Source: an uncultured Acidobacteriia bacterium
Lineage (GTDB): Bacteria > Acidobacteriota > Terriglobia > Bryobacterales > Bryobacteraceae
DNA: 34,163 nucleotides
Assembly (NCBI GenBank): GCA_903925015.1
Contig: CAIYDY010000319.1
Span: 1-34,163, forward strand
Direction of reading: 5' to 3'
Position numbers and translations under genes: made by a program. A model generated the notes under the pieces. That model saw nothing but the letters and a program-made list of their open reading frames with translations. It was not told the DNA's origin and did not search any database. Positions 1 to 8,229 of the stretch are shown here, piece by piece (position 1 is the first letter of the stretch; each line of letters begins with the position of its first letter).

Positions 1-16
1 AACAGGAGATACGACC

Positions 17-199
17 ATGAAGACCATCATTCTCACCATCGCAGTCGCCGCCATGACCTTCGCCCAGACCCCGGCTCCGGCAGCCCCAACAGCTCCGGCC
101 GCTCCAGCCAAGAAGGCGGCCAAGAAGGCCAAGAAAGCCGAAACCACCAAAGTGGAAGCAGCCAAGCCCACTGAAACGGCGAAAACAGCCGTCAAATAG
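17..199 (+). CDS. Small secreted Ala/Lys/Pro-rich protein
   Basis: A 60-residue protein with a short hydrophobic N-terminus (MKTIILTIAVAAMTFAQ) that looks like a signal peptide cleaved near AFAQ|TP. The rest is almost entirely Ala, Pro, Lys, Thr and Glu, including a histone-H1-like KKAAKKAKKA block around residues 32-41. An AGGAG ribosome site lies 8-9 nt before the ATG, and a strong hairpin terminator follows at 233-267, so this is probably a single-gene transcript or the last gene of one. The mature part should be basic and unstructured. A role in binding anionic envelope material would be a guess, and no family is recognised. Gene status is well supported by the ribosome site, signal peptide and terminator. 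Confidence 0.7.
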   Translation: MKTIILTIAVAAMTFAQTPAPAAPTAPAAPAKKAAKKAKKAETTKVEAAKPTETAKTAVK

Positions 200-232
200 G
201 ACTCGCGACCGGCACTCCGTCCGCCGCGCCGC

Positions 233-267
233 AAACGGGTCCCGCCTTCCGACGGCGGGACCCGTTT
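233..267 (+). terminator. Strong hairpin terminator
   Basis: A perfect 14-bp stem (aaacgggtcccgcc / ggcgggacccgttt) encloses the 7-nt loop ttccgac and is followed by gctgttttc. It starts about 33 nt after the stop of the small secreted protein and fits a rho-independent terminator for it. Confidence 0.85.
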
Positions 268-347
268 GCTGTTTTCGACGACCATCCACAAATGAACTGG
301 CGCGCTTTCCTCCCGCTCGACGCTTGGAGTGTTGACAAGGAGAGCTT

Positions 348-1052
348 ATGCCGAACCCGAAAACCCTGATCGTAAAACCTGCACCCGGCAACAGACTGCT
401 GCAGGCGTGGACCCCCAACGGTAGATCAGACACCGGACTTTGCCCCCTCGGACTGAGGTCCAGCGCCATCGGAATTCGATGGAACGGACCCCCGGAATCC
501 GCGAGAAGCCCGGAGCACTGCACCGCGACCCGCAATCTCATGGAAGAATCCCTTCAAGGTTGGGCGATGGCCACCAACGAGCGCGGGACACTGCTATTCC
601 GCTCAAGCCAGAACGCCACCGTGTTCCTCGCAAGTGCCACCTCACTCGTCATCGCCAGCGTTTCGGATAGGACCGGAGTTTGCGCCGAAGCCTTTGCCGT
701 TCTGGGCGGACAAGTCCATCACAGCACCGCCAACGGCGAGGCTTGGACCCCATTCCATCCATTACAGCCAATCCCCCGCGAAACAGGACAGGTCCCGGAT
801 CCGCCAAGGATCTCGATCATACGGAACAGCTCCGGGCTGCTGGACGTTGTGGCCTGTTGCCGTGACGGCATCTTCCGTGCCGAGCAGACAGGGCCCTGCG
901 TGTTCCGGCCGTGGCACGCGTTTCATCGCGGCTATGACAAACGGGGAACCGTCGTCCAAGACGAGCCTCCCGGAGTGGCCGTATTCATCGCAGGGGAGGA
1001 GGGATATTCCGCGCCCTCATCCGCGCTCCCCGCGTGGAAGCGGGTCCTATAA
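348..1052 (+). CDS. Orphan protein, possibly beta-propeller-like
   Basis: A 234-residue protein I do not recognise. An AAGGAGAG ribosome site precedes the ATG at good spacing. The stop is 4 nt from the stop of the convergent HEAT-repeat gene, which supports a real gene. There is no signal peptide or membrane segment. From about residue 75 the sequence alternates short hydrophobic strands with turns, and residues around 118-135 (LGGQVHHSTANGEAW) resemble the Asp-box/BNR-like blades of Ycf48 or sialidase propellers, though only one or two blades would fit. Several Cys are present, including an adjacent pair (VVACCRDG). It could be a divergent propeller fragment or a lineage-specific protein. 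Longer plus-strand frames beginning at 440 and 634 are shadows. Confidence 0.55.
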   Translation: MPNPKTLIVKPAPGNRLLQAWTPNGRSDTGLCPLGLRSSAIGIRWNGPPESARSPEHCTATRNLMEESLQGWAMATNERGTLLFRSSQNATVFLASATSLVIASVSDRTGVCAEAFAVLGGQVHHSTANGEAWTPFHPLQPIPRETGQVPDPPRISIIRNSSGLLDVVACCRDGIFRAEQTGPCVFRPWHAFHRGYDKRGTVVQDEPPGVAVFIAGEEGYSAPSSALPAWKRVL

Positions 1053-1056
1053 AGCT

Positions 1057-2334
1057 CTACGGGGTTACCCGGCTGCGCAGGGTACGCAGGGCGTTGAAAC
1101 CTTCCTTGGCCACTTCGGCGTCTGCGTCCCTGCTGGCCTTCTCCAACGCGGCGATGGAGCCAGCATCCCCGCTGGCAGCCAGCACACGGCAGAGGCGGGT
1201 TTTCTCGTCGCGGGTGCCCTGCTCCAACGGCTGGTACAACGCCTGGCGAACATCAGCCCGGCGTGCGGCCTCGACCAGATAGGCCAAGGCGACATCGCGG
1301 TAGGCAGAGGAATTCAGGGTGTTCATCAGGTAGCGGAGGGGGGCTTCCTCCGACACCGAAACATCGCCCTGCATCACCAAGCCGAAGGCAGCACCAAGCC
1401 TTGGCAGCATTTTCTGTTCGTCCTTCCAAGCCTGTTCGATGACCGGCTTATCCGCTGGCTCGCCAGCCCGGCCCAAGCCCTCGGCTGCGGCTGCGCGGTT
1501 CTTGTCGTCCTTGGCGGACAGATACGACTTCAGAACGTTGCGGTCCTGCGGCTCCGGCATCAGGGCCAAGGAGGCCAGCGCCGACCGCTCGGCAACCTTG
1601 TTGCGCGGGCTCGACAGAATATTGCGCAGGCCCGGCAAGGCATCCTTCGCCCGCAGCAGGCCTACGGTTTCGATCGCGGCCGACTGCACCTTGTCGTCCA
1701 AATCGCGGAGGAGATAGACCACGCGGGGGCCGGCTTCCGGGTCGCGGATCTTCTGCATTGCGATCAGTGACTCATACATGACCCGGTTGTCCTTGGTCCT
1801 CAGCGCATCAATGAGGTCCAGCAATGCGCCTTGTCCCCGTAGGATTCCCACGGCCCGGCACGCATTGGCCTTGGCATCCAGCGTGGCACCGTTGCGTACC
1901 ACCGTCGCCAGCGCCGCCACTACTTCAGGGCGGACGACCACGAAAGCCTCGATCATCTGGTCGTTCGAGTCGCTAAACTTGGCCCGGATGGAATTCCCAG
2001 CCTTGATCACGGAGGAGCCAAGCCCCTGCTTGACGTACCCGGGCAGGTAGAAGTTCACCAGACCGTCCGTGGCCCGGATCTGGACCTCGGCGTCGACATC
2101 CTTGGTGCCGCGGATCAGAGGGTCGATCGTGTCCTTGCCGCCGATGGCGATCAGCTGCTTGATCACTTCGACCCGGGTGTCCACGGCGGAGCTGTTCAGA
2201 TACTGGGCGACGGTCGGAATCGTGGACGTTCCGCCCTTGGCGACAGCGCGCACGTCCTTGGGCGTTTGGGCGAGGGCGGTGCCGAAAATGCCGAGGGCGC
2301 AAAGCAGGATCGGGGCAATGTGAGTGCGTGGCAT
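1057..2334 (-). CDS. Secreted HEAT-repeat protein
   Basis: A 425-residue protein with a signal peptide (residues 1-22, ending GTALAQ). The mature part is a chain of helical HEAT/PBS-lyase-like repeats with recurring A-x-x-x-L-x-x-(I/L)-G patterns, for example DAEVQIRATDGLVNFYLPG, DDKVQSAAIETVGLLRAK and DAEVAKEGFNALRTL near the C-terminus. Such repeats form curved solenoids that act as protein-binding scaffolds, here predicted to be periplasmic or extracellular. No catalytic motif is visible. The start codon has no Shine-Dalgarno. A CATAAT hexamer lies 8 nt upstream, so the message may be leaderless. The gene is divergent from the esterase pair, with 147 bp between them. Confidence 0.85.
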   Translation of the reverse strand: MPRTHIAPILLCALGIFGTALAQTPKDVRAVAKGGTSTIPTVAQYLNSSAVDTRVEVIKQLIAIGGKDTIDPLIRGTKDVDAEVQIRATDGLVNFYLPGYVKQGLGSSVIKAGNSIRAKFSDSNDQMIEAFVVVRPEVVAALATVVRNGATLDAKANACRAVGILRGQGALLDLIDALRTKDNRVMYESLIAMQKIRDPEAGPRVVYLLRDLDDKVQSAAIETVGLLRAKDALPGLRNILSSPRNKVAERSALASLALMPEPQDRNVLKSYLSAKDDKNRAAAAEGLGRAGEPADKPVIEQAWKDEQKMLPRLGAAFGLVMQGDVSVSEEAPLRYLMNTLNSSAYRDVALAYLVEAARRADVRQALYQPLEQGTRDEKTRLCRVLAASGDAGSIAALEKASRDADAEVAKEGFNALRTLRSRVTP

Positions 2335-2342
2335 CTATACCG

Positions 2343-2348
2343 ATTATG
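2343..2348 (-). promoter_or_regulatory. Candidate -10 of the HEAT-repeat gene (leaderless spacing)
   Basis: CATAAT on the minus strand, separated by 8 nt from the ATG at 2334. The same 8-nt arrangement precedes the starts at 8178, 20125 and 21551. No convincing -35 is visible. Confidence 0.4.
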
Positions 2349-2481
2349 CCGTGGATAGCGGCAATGTTTCGTGAATTCCCTCGACGTCTTGAAATCCCGT
2401 GATCCTGGAGATGGCTCTGGGATAAGATTGGTGGGGATTTCCCGTCGTCCAAAACCCGTTGTCCCAACCAGGAGTTTCCGC

Positions 2482-3627
2482 ATGTTCCGCCTTTCACGAA
2501 CCACAATCGCCACTGCATTGTTGGCGGCGAGCGCCGCCGCCCAGACACCGCCACCGACCACGCCACCCGTTCCCGGGCCCGGTGCCCAGCGGCCGGCACG
2601 ACCGCCAGCCCCGACGCGCGACCCGAACACGCCCGGCTATGTGGCCGCGAAAGATCTGCCCGACGGCATGAACGCTCCCGCCAAGGCAGACGGAAACTTC
2701 ATCCTCGGCCCGACACACCCGGCTGCGCCCGAGATGACGGTGCAGGAGGGCGTGCCGCAGGGGGACATTTACAACTTCACGATGGAATCGTCCGACAGCA
2801 AGCTCTACCCCGGCATCGCCCGCGACATGCCCCAACCGGGGACGCCGCCTCCGACCGATCCGGCAGCGCGCCGGATCGTGTCCAGCCATCCCGCCCCGTA
2901 CACCCGCAAGGTGGCCGTCTATGTACCGAAACAGTACGTCCCCGGCACCGCAGCCCCCTTCATCATCGGCGCGGACGGCCCGGATCTGATGCTGTTCAAG
3001 GCTCTGGACAACCTGATTGCGCAACACCGGGTCCCGGCGATGATCGCGATTTCGATCGGCAACGGTTCCGGCGACGGACCTGGCAGCGAACGGGGCTTGG
3101 AATACGACACGATGTCGCCCCGCTACGCCGAGTTCGTGGAAACGGAAGTGCTCCCGCTTGTCGAGAAACAGTACAAGGTCAAGCTCACCAAGGATCCCGA
3201 GGGACGCGCCACGATGGGTGGCAGTTCCGGCGGATCGGCTGCGCTGATCATGGCTTGGTACCACCCGGAGTGGTACCACCGGGTGCTCACCTATTCCGGC
3301 ACCTACGTGAACCAGCAGTCGCCGGCGAATGCCGAGACGCCGCACGGAGCGTGGGAGTTCCACGACACGCTGATCCCGAACAGTCCCGTGAAGCCCATTC
3401 GGCTGTGGATGGAAGTTGGGGACAAGGACAATCTGGGAGCCCCGGACGGCTACCACGACTGGGTACTGGCCAATGAAAACATGGCCAAGGTGCTGGCGGC
3501 GAAGGGTTACCACTACCAATTCGTGTTTGCCCGCAATGCCGGACACACGGACCGCACAGTCAAAATGCAAACGCTGCCTGAAGCCTTGGAGTACACTTGG
3601 CAGGGTTATCCGGTCGGCACGAAATAA
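2482..3627 (+). CDS. Secreted alpha/beta-hydrolase esterase, copy 1
   Basis: A 381-residue protein of the PF00756 esterase family (enterochelin esterase/esterase D fold). The start is the ATG at 2482, preceded by AGGAG and followed at once by a signal peptide (to AASAAAQ). The longer frame from 2371 adds residues that do not fit. A Pro-rich linker follows the signal, then the hydrolase domain from about residue 135. The nucleophile motif is GGSSGG with Ser248. An acidic residue in MEVGDKDN and His in NAGHTDRT complete a likely Ser-Asp-His triad. It hydrolyses an ester outside the cytoplasm; the substrate cannot be read from sequence. The next gene, 19 nt downstream, is a close paralogue, and the two are probably cotranscribed. 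Confidence 0.88.
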   Translation: MFRLSRTTIATALLAASAAAQTPPPTTPPVPGPGAQRPARPPAPTRDPNTPGYVAAKDLPDGMNAPAKADGNFILGPTHPAAPEMTVQEGVPQGDIYNFTMESSDSKLYPGIARDMPQPGTPPPTDPAARRIVSSHPAPYTRKVAVYVPKQYVPGTAAPFIIGADGPDLMLFKALDNLIAQHRVPAMIAISIGNGSGDGPGSERGLEYDTMSPRYAEFVETEVLPLVEKQYKVKLTKDPEGRATMGGSSGGSAALIMAWYHPEWYHRVLTYSGTYVNQQSPANAETPHGAWEFHDTLIPNSPVKPIRLWMEVGDKDNLGAPDGYHDWVLANENMAKVLAAKGYHYQFVFARNAGHTDRTVKMQTLPEALEYTWQGYPVGTK

Positions 3628-3646
3628 AGATAAGGACTCCGACATC

Positions 3647-4783
3647 ATGTTCCGCAGCGCAACAATTTCCCTATTGATCACCCTCGGCTCGACGACAGCC
3701 TTGGCACAGACCCCTCCGCCCGCAGTCGGAGTTCGTCCGGCACGCCCAACGCCACCAACCCGGGACCCGCATACGCCCGGGTACGTAGCGGCCAAGGAGT
3801 TGGCCGACGGGGCCATCCCTTCGCCCAAGGAGGACGGCAACTTCATCCTTGGGCCAACGCACAACCCGGCACCCGAAATGGCTGTCCAGCCGGGTGTCCC
3901 GCAGGGCCAAGTCTTCGACTTCACGGTGGAATCCAAGGACAGCAAAATTTATCCGGGTATCGCACGGGAGCCGGGCACGTTCGGCACCCCGGACGACAAG
4001 GATCCGTCGAAGCTGATCGTGACCACGAGCCACCCGGCAGCGTACACCCGAAAGATTTCCGTGTACGTACCCAAGCAGTATGTCCCCGGTACGGTCGCGC
4101 CGTTCATTGTGGGTGCGGACGGTCCGGACAAGGGGCTGTTTCAAGCCCTGGACAACCTCATCGCGCAACATCGTTTGCCGGTGATGATCGGCATCGCGAT
4201 CGGCAACGGCTCGGGCGATGCCCAAGGGAGCCAACGCGGGTTGGAGTACGACACAATGTCCGGCCTCTATGCGGAATTCGTGGAGAAGGAAATTCTGCCC
4301 TTGGTCGAAAAGACCTGCAACGTCAAGCTGACCAAGGACCCTGACGGCCGGGCAACGATGGGCGGCAGCTCGGGCGGTTCGGCGGCGCTGATCATGGCTT
4401 GGTACCACCCCGAGATGTACCACCGGGTGCTGACGTATTCGGGCACCTACGTGAACCAGCAGTGGCCGCAGAATGACAGCGTCCCGCACGGGGCATGGGA
4501 ATTCCACGAACGGCTGATCCCGAACAGCCCGGTGAAGCCGATCCGGTTGTGGATGGAGGTCGGCGACCGGGACAACTACAACCCCAACATCATGAAGGAC
4601 AACATGCATGATTGGGTTTTGGCGAACGAGAACATGGCGAAGGTGCTGGCGGCCAAGGGCTACCACTACCAGTTCGTGTTTGCGACCAATGCGGGGCATA
4701 CGGACCGCACGGTGAAGGCGCAGACCCTGCCGGAAGCACTGGAATACGTTTGGCAGGGATACCCGGTGGGTGGGAAGAAGTAG
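3647..4783 (+). CDS. Secreted alpha/beta-hydrolase esterase, copy 2
   Basis: A 378-residue paralogue of the preceding esterase, alignable from the PTRDPxTPGYVAAK segment to the C-terminus with only small insertions, so the pair arose by tandem duplication. The ATG at 3647 has AAGGA 10 nt upstream and opens a signal peptide ending TTALAQ. The longer frame from 3416 runs back through copy 1 in another frame and is not real. The nucleophile motif GGSSGG, the acidic loop MEVGDRDN and the His motif NAGHTDRT are all kept, so both copies look active. Differences concentrate in residues 100-125 and in an insertion after GDRDN (YNPNIMKDNM), close to the triad acid. This may change substrate preference. 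Gene end and function are well supported; the substrate is unknown. Confidence 0.88.
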   Translation: MFRSATISLLITLGSTTALAQTPPPAVGVRPARPTPPTRDPHTPGYVAAKELADGAIPSPKEDGNFILGPTHNPAPEMAVQPGVPQGQVFDFTVESKDSKIYPGIAREPGTFGTPDDKDPSKLIVTTSHPAAYTRKISVYVPKQYVPGTVAPFIVGADGPDKGLFQALDNLIAQHRLPVMIGIAIGNGSGDAQGSQRGLEYDTMSGLYAEFVEKEILPLVEKTCNVKLTKDPDGRATMGGSSGGSAALIMAWYHPEMYHRVLTYSGTYVNQQWPQNDSVPHGAWEFHERLIPNSPVKPIRLWMEVGDRDNYNPNIMKDNMHDWVLANENMAKVLAAKGYHYQFVFATNAGHTDRTVKAQTLPEALEYVWQGYPVGGKK

Positions 4784-4856
4784 GGGGGCCAGGCCCCGGG
4801 GTTGGCGGGCGGTGGTGCGGGTAGGGGGGCTCCCAATCCGAAGTACCGAGGCGGCC

Positions 4857-4904
4857 GGTTGTGGCGACCTGGAATGGTCGCCACAACCAAGAATGGCTGC
4901 CCCA
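4857..4904. repeat. REP-like dispersed repeat, copy A
   Basis: A perfect 12-bp inverted repeat (ggttgtggcgac / gtcgccacaacc, 8-nt loop, 4857-4888) is followed by aagaatggctgcccca. Related copies lie at 6161-6208 and 31842-31888. This copy sits between two convergent genes and could also act as a bidirectional terminator. Confidence 0.65.
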
Positions 4905-4935
4905 GGCAAATGCACGGAGGGGGGCGGACCTTCTG

Positions 4936-6057
4936 CTACTTGCCCATCACAAGGATGGTGAACGACCCCGTAATCACTGGAGCCTGGGGGCCGCGGCCAG
5001 AACCGGCGGGAGGAGGTGGCGCGGGGCCGCGCTCCTGAGCCATGGCGAGCACATGCCCGGTTTTGGAGTCGAACGTGATGGTCCGCGCGCCGTTCATCGT
5101 CTTGAGATCCTGTTCGACCTCGAACTCCGTGGGGCTCTTCTCCTTGATGATCGTCATGGTGCCGTTGCCGTGGGTGCTGAAGGCCTCCATTGTGGGCGGG
5201 TTGAAGGCCGCGCCGTCGGAACTGCCGGCCAAGGGGAGGTTTGCGAGGATCTTGCCGTCCTTGGCGCTGAGGATCACCATCATGGGCTGGGGCGGCACCG
5301 CCGGGGGATTGCCGGAACGTCCGCAAGCCGCGAACAGGACTTGGTTTTTGACATCGAGAGCCAGACCGTTGCAGCCGCCCTTGTCGACGAGCGAGTAATG
5401 GGCGGTCGCCTTCATGGTCTTCACGTCCACCACGGTGACAGAGCCGACCGCGTCCTGCATGACGACATAGAGAGTGCCCTTGCCGTCGGCGACGCCCTGT
5501 TCGGGAACTCCGCCAAGGTCGATGGTGCCGAGGACGGTGCCGTCCTTGGAGTCGATCACGGTGGCGTCCTTGGTGGGATGGCTGAAGACGTAGACCCGTT
5601 GGTTGAAGGAATCGAAGAGGATGCCGTCGGGCCGGGCCGCGCCGACGTCGATGCTCTTGATCAGGGTCAGGGTCTTGGTATCGAACATGGACACCTTGGG
5701 ATGGTCGCTGGTGAAGCCGTGTCCGGACTTGGGGTCGACGGTGGCACCGTTTCCGCCCACGCCGGGAATTTCACCGACGGGTGCGAGGGTGTCGAGGTTG
5801 AAGACGGTGAGGCGAGGGCCGACCTCGGCAACAGCGGGGGTGGTGTCGGTGGCGGGAATGGCCTTGGCCGCGCCGCGCGGGATGTAGATGCGGCGGCCGG
5901 CGTCGTCGGCGAAAATGTAGTCCCAGCCGCCTTCGCCGCCGACGCGCGCGGTCTTGAGGACCTTGTAGGGGCCGTCTTTTCCAGGTGCGCCCTGCTGTGC
6001 CGAACCGGTCGCTGACAGCGTTGCTGCCACCCACAACATGGCAATACGTTTTTGCAT
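4936..6057 (-). CDS. Secreted YVTN/YncE-type beta-propeller
   Basis: A 373-residue protein with a signal peptide (residues 1-20, ending ATGSAQQ). The body consists of about seven repeats of the YVTN 40-residue type: LTVFNLDTLAPVGEIPG, VSMFDTKTLTLIKSIDVG, ATVIDSKDGTVLGTIDLGG, VTVVDVKTMKATAHYSL and similar. This predicts a seven-bladed propeller outside the cytoplasm. Family members bind ligands or DNA, or serve as scaffolds; none of the repeats shows a catalytic motif. A GGGAG ribosome site is 10 nt before the ATG. About 400 bp without a gene lie upstream. The long plus-strand frame covering 4861-6015 is an antisense shadow. Fold is confident, role unknown. Confidence 0.87.
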   Translation of the reverse strand: MQKRIAMLWVAATLSATGSAQQGAPGKDGPYKVLKTARVGGEGGWDYIFADDAGRRIYIPRGAAKAIPATDTTPAVAEVGPRLTVFNLDTLAPVGEIPGVGGNGATVDPKSGHGFTSDHPKVSMFDTKTLTLIKSIDVGAARPDGILFDSFNQRVYVFSHPTKDATVIDSKDGTVLGTIDLGGVPEQGVADGKGTLYVVMQDAVGSVTVVDVKTMKATAHYSLVDKGGCNGLALDVKNQVLFAACGRSGNPPAVPPQPMMVILSAKDGKILANLPLAGSSDGAAFNPPTMEAFSTHGNGTMTIIKEKSPTEFEVEQDLKTMNGARTITFDSKTGHVLAMAQERGPAPPPPAGSGRGPQAPVITGSFTILVMGK

Positions 6058-6160
6058 TTTGATTAGTCTCCCAGCCGAGTGTACCTCAGATGGAACAGCC
6101 GGGAGTTGGTGAGTCTCGGATTATTCGGTTCTCCGCCCAAGCTGACGCCAGGGGAATTCC

Positions 6161-6208
6161 GGTTCCGGCGACCTGTACAGGTCGCCGCAGACAGGAATGC
6201 CCAATGCC
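6161..6208. repeat. REP-like dispersed repeat, copy B
   Basis: It contains a perfect 20-bp palindrome, ggcgacctgtacaggtcgcc at 6167-6186, followed by a degenerate tail (gcagacaggaatgcccaatgcca). The order of elements matches copy A: ggtt, GGCGACCTG arm, GGTCGCC arm, then gaatg and cca. Confidence 0.6.
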
Positions 6209-6456
6209 ACTTACTCCCAATGTTGCTTACTTTTGGGTTGGTGCCGGATGGCCGAAACGCCGAGAGGCCCGGGAACCTGCGCCGTGCGGCGCATGAGGCG
6301 GATGAAAGCCACCTCGCAGCTTGGAAAGGCCGCCCCACAAGGCATGCGAGCACTTGCCGGAACTCGTGGACGGCCTGGGCAAAACGGTGATGCCGTGCTT
6401 TGTAGGGAACAGCAAGTGCATTGGCCAAGGATGGCTGCGCTAAATCCGCATTGGAA
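6209..6456. other. Non-coding stretch upstream of the propeller gene
   Basis: With copy B, this forms about 400 bp (6058-6456) without a credible gene. Open frames on both strands here lack ribosome sites and have compositions unlike neighbouring proteins. Local features are a small GCGCC/GGCGC hairpin near 6281-6294 and a stretch at 6300-6420 that gives low-complexity translations in several frames, as repeated or RNA-like DNA does. I cannot assign it to a known RNA family. It lies 5' of the propeller gene and 3' of the dehydratase gene, so it may hold the propeller promoter. Confidence 0.4.
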
Positions 6457-8178
6457 TCAGTGGATTTCTGGCTCGGGGGTTGGTTTCTTGCCGTCCAGAA
6501 AGTCGAAGTCGCAGCCTTGGTGGGCCTGGGTGACACGGTCGGCGTAGAGGGACATGTAGCCACGGGCGAATTTGGGCTCCGGCTTGACCCAGGCGGCGTT
6601 GCGGCGGGCCAGCTCGTCGTCGGCTATCAAGAGGTCGAGACGGCGACCGTCGACATCCAGACGGACTAGGTCTCCGTCGCGAACGAGGGCCAGCGGGCCG
6701 CCGATGAAACTTTCGGGCGAAACGTGCAGAACGCAGGTTCCGTAGGCGGTGCCGCTCATGCGGGCGTCGGAAATGCGGACCATGTCGCGGACACCATCCT
6801 TCAAGAGCTTGCGGGGAATCGGCAGCATGCCCCACTCCGGCATTCCGGGTCCGCCGAGGGGACCGGCGTTCTGGAGAATGAGCACGGAATCCGGCGTGAC
6901 TTGGAGGTCGTCGGAATGGATGCGGGCGTCCATGTCGTTGTAGTCCCGGAAGACGACGGCTGGTCCGGTGTGCTGCAGAAGCTTGGGTGTGGCGGCGGAA
7001 GTCTTGATCACGGCCCCATCCGGGCACAGGCTTCCGTAGAGCACGGCGGTGCCGCCGCTCTCGACGAGGGGATTTTCGCGGGGGCGGATGACTTCGGGAT
7101 TGATGACCTTCGCCCCGGCCACGTTCGCCCCGATGGTGCAGCCGTTGACGGTCAGCTCGTCCAGATGCAGGAACTCGGTCATTTCGGCCATGAGCGCACG
7201 GAGGCCCCCGGCATAGTAGAAATCCTCCATGAGGAAGCGGCCGGAGGGGCGGATGTCGGCGAGGACGGGAACGATGGTGGCGAGGTCGTCAAAAACGCGC
7301 ATGTCGAGCTTCAAGCCGCACCGGCCGGCCATGGCGATCAGGTGGATGAAGGCGTTGGTGGATCCGCCGATTGCCATATCGACGGCGACAGCGTTTTCAA
7401 ACGACCGCATGGTGAGGAATGCCGATGGCTTCCAATCGTCCCAGACCATTTTCACGGCGCGCTCGCCGCACTGCATGGCCATGCGGACGTGGTTGGAGTC
7501 GGCGGCGGGGATGGAGGAAGCTCCGGGGAGGGTGAAGCCGAGCGCCTCGGCAAGGGCGGTCATGGTGGCGGCGGTGCCCATGGTCATGCAGAAGCCGGGG
7601 GAACGGGCGATGCCGTCCTCGATCTCGACCCATTCCTCGCCGGTGATGGTGCCGGCGCAGCGCTCGGTCCAGTATTTCCAGAGATCGGTACCGCTGCCGA
7701 GCGGCTTGCCGTTCCAGTTGCCGCGAAGCATGGGGCCGGCGGGCAGGAAGATGGCGGGGAGGTCCATGGAGATGGCACCCATGAGCAGGCCGGGGGTGGT
7801 TTTGTCACAGCCGCCCATCAGGACCGCGCCGTCGATGGGGAGACTGCGGAGTGCTTCCTCGACCTCCATCGCCAGCATGTTGCGGTAGAGCATGGGGCTG
7901 GGTTTGGCGTAGGTTTCGGAGATGGAGAAGGCGGGAATTTCGACCGGGAAGCCGCCGGACTGCCAGACGCCGCGCTTGACAGCCTCGGCGCGCTCGCGAA
8001 GGTGGGCGTGGCAGGGGTTCAATTCGCTCCAGGTGTTGACGATCGCGATGACGGGCTTGCCGGTGAAATCTTCACGCCGGTAGCCGCATTGCTTCATCCG
8101 GGAGCGGTGGCTGAAGCCGCGCATGTTGTCGGGGCCGAACCATCGGTAGCTGCGCAGTTCTTCGGGGGACTTTGGCAT
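6457..8178 (-). CDS. IlvD/Edd-family sugar-acid dehydratase
   Basis: A 573-residue dehydratase of the IlvD/Edd family. The N-terminal YRWFGPDNMRGF and CDKTTPG segments resemble the arabinonate/xylonate/galactarate branch more than dihydroxyacid dehydratase of branched-chain amino acid synthesis. Expected iron-sulfur ligands are Cys56 (NPCHAHL), Cys124 (GGCDKTTP) and Cys197 (GFCMTMGTA). Lys126 is in the position of the carbamylated, Mg-binding Lys, and the ARMSGTAYG segment carries the Ser thought to act as base. The reaction is dehydration of an aldonic acid to a 2-keto-3-deoxy acid in the cytoplasm. The start codon lies inside a perfect 9-bp dyad. The gene is 51 nt downstream of signal peptidase I on the same strand. 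The exact sugar acid cannot be determined. The 489-codon plus-strand frame opposite it is a shadow. Confidence 0.9.
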   Translation of the reverse strand: MPKSPEELRSYRWFGPDNMRGFSHRSRMKQCGYRREDFTGKPVIAIVNTWSELNPCHAHLRERAEAVKRGVWQSGGFPVEIPAFSISETYAKPSPMLYRNMLAMEVEEALRSLPIDGAVLMGGCDKTTPGLLMGAISMDLPAIFLPAGPMLRGNWNGKPLGSGTDLWKYWTERCAGTITGEEWVEIEDGIARSPGFCMTMGTAATMTALAEALGFTLPGASSIPAADSNHVRMAMQCGERAVKMVWDDWKPSAFLTMRSFENAVAVDMAIGGSTNAFIHLIAMAGRCGLKLDMRVFDDLATIVPVLADIRPSGRFLMEDFYYAGGLRALMAEMTEFLHLDELTVNGCTIGANVAGAKVINPEVIRPRENPLVESGGTAVLYGSLCPDGAVIKTSAATPKLLQHTGPAVVFRDYNDMDARIHSDDLQVTPDSVLILQNAGPLGGPGMPEWGMLPIPRKLLKDGVRDMVRISDARMSGTAYGTCVLHVSPESFIGGPLALVRDGDLVRLDVDGRRLDLLIADDELARRNAAWVKPEPKFARGYMSLYADRVTQAHQGCDFDFLDGKKPTPEPEIH

Positions 8179-8207
8179 TGGTCCTCATTATGATATCGGG
8201 ACCAATG
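8176..8207 (-). promoter_or_regulatory. Operator-like dyad over the dehydratase start
   Basis: A perfect 9-bp inverted repeat, CATTGGTCC and GGACCAATG, with a 14-nt spacer. The spacer holds a CATAAT hexamer (8187-8192) 8 nt before the ATG, and the proximal arm includes the ATG itself. The TTGGTC/GACCAA arms resemble the half-sites of GntR/FadR-type repressors. A repressor bound here would cover both the -10 and the start. Confidence 0.5.
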
Positions 8208-8229
8208 GGCTGGGCCGCCGTACGGATTT

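Noticed and set aside
634-1770. A 378-codon plus-strand open frame
   Set aside because: It lies antisense to the HEAT-repeat gene and across the orphan gene, with no ribosome site and no recognisable domain.
2494-3945. A 483-codon minus-strand open frame opposite the esterases
   Set aside because: Its translation is Arg/His/Gly-rich, typical of antisense frames in GC-rich DNA, and the esterase frames are clearly coding.
6724-8193. A 489-codon plus-strand open frame
   Set aside because: It is antisense to the dehydratase, whose catalytic motifs are complete. The antisense product is Gly/His/Ala-rich without domains.
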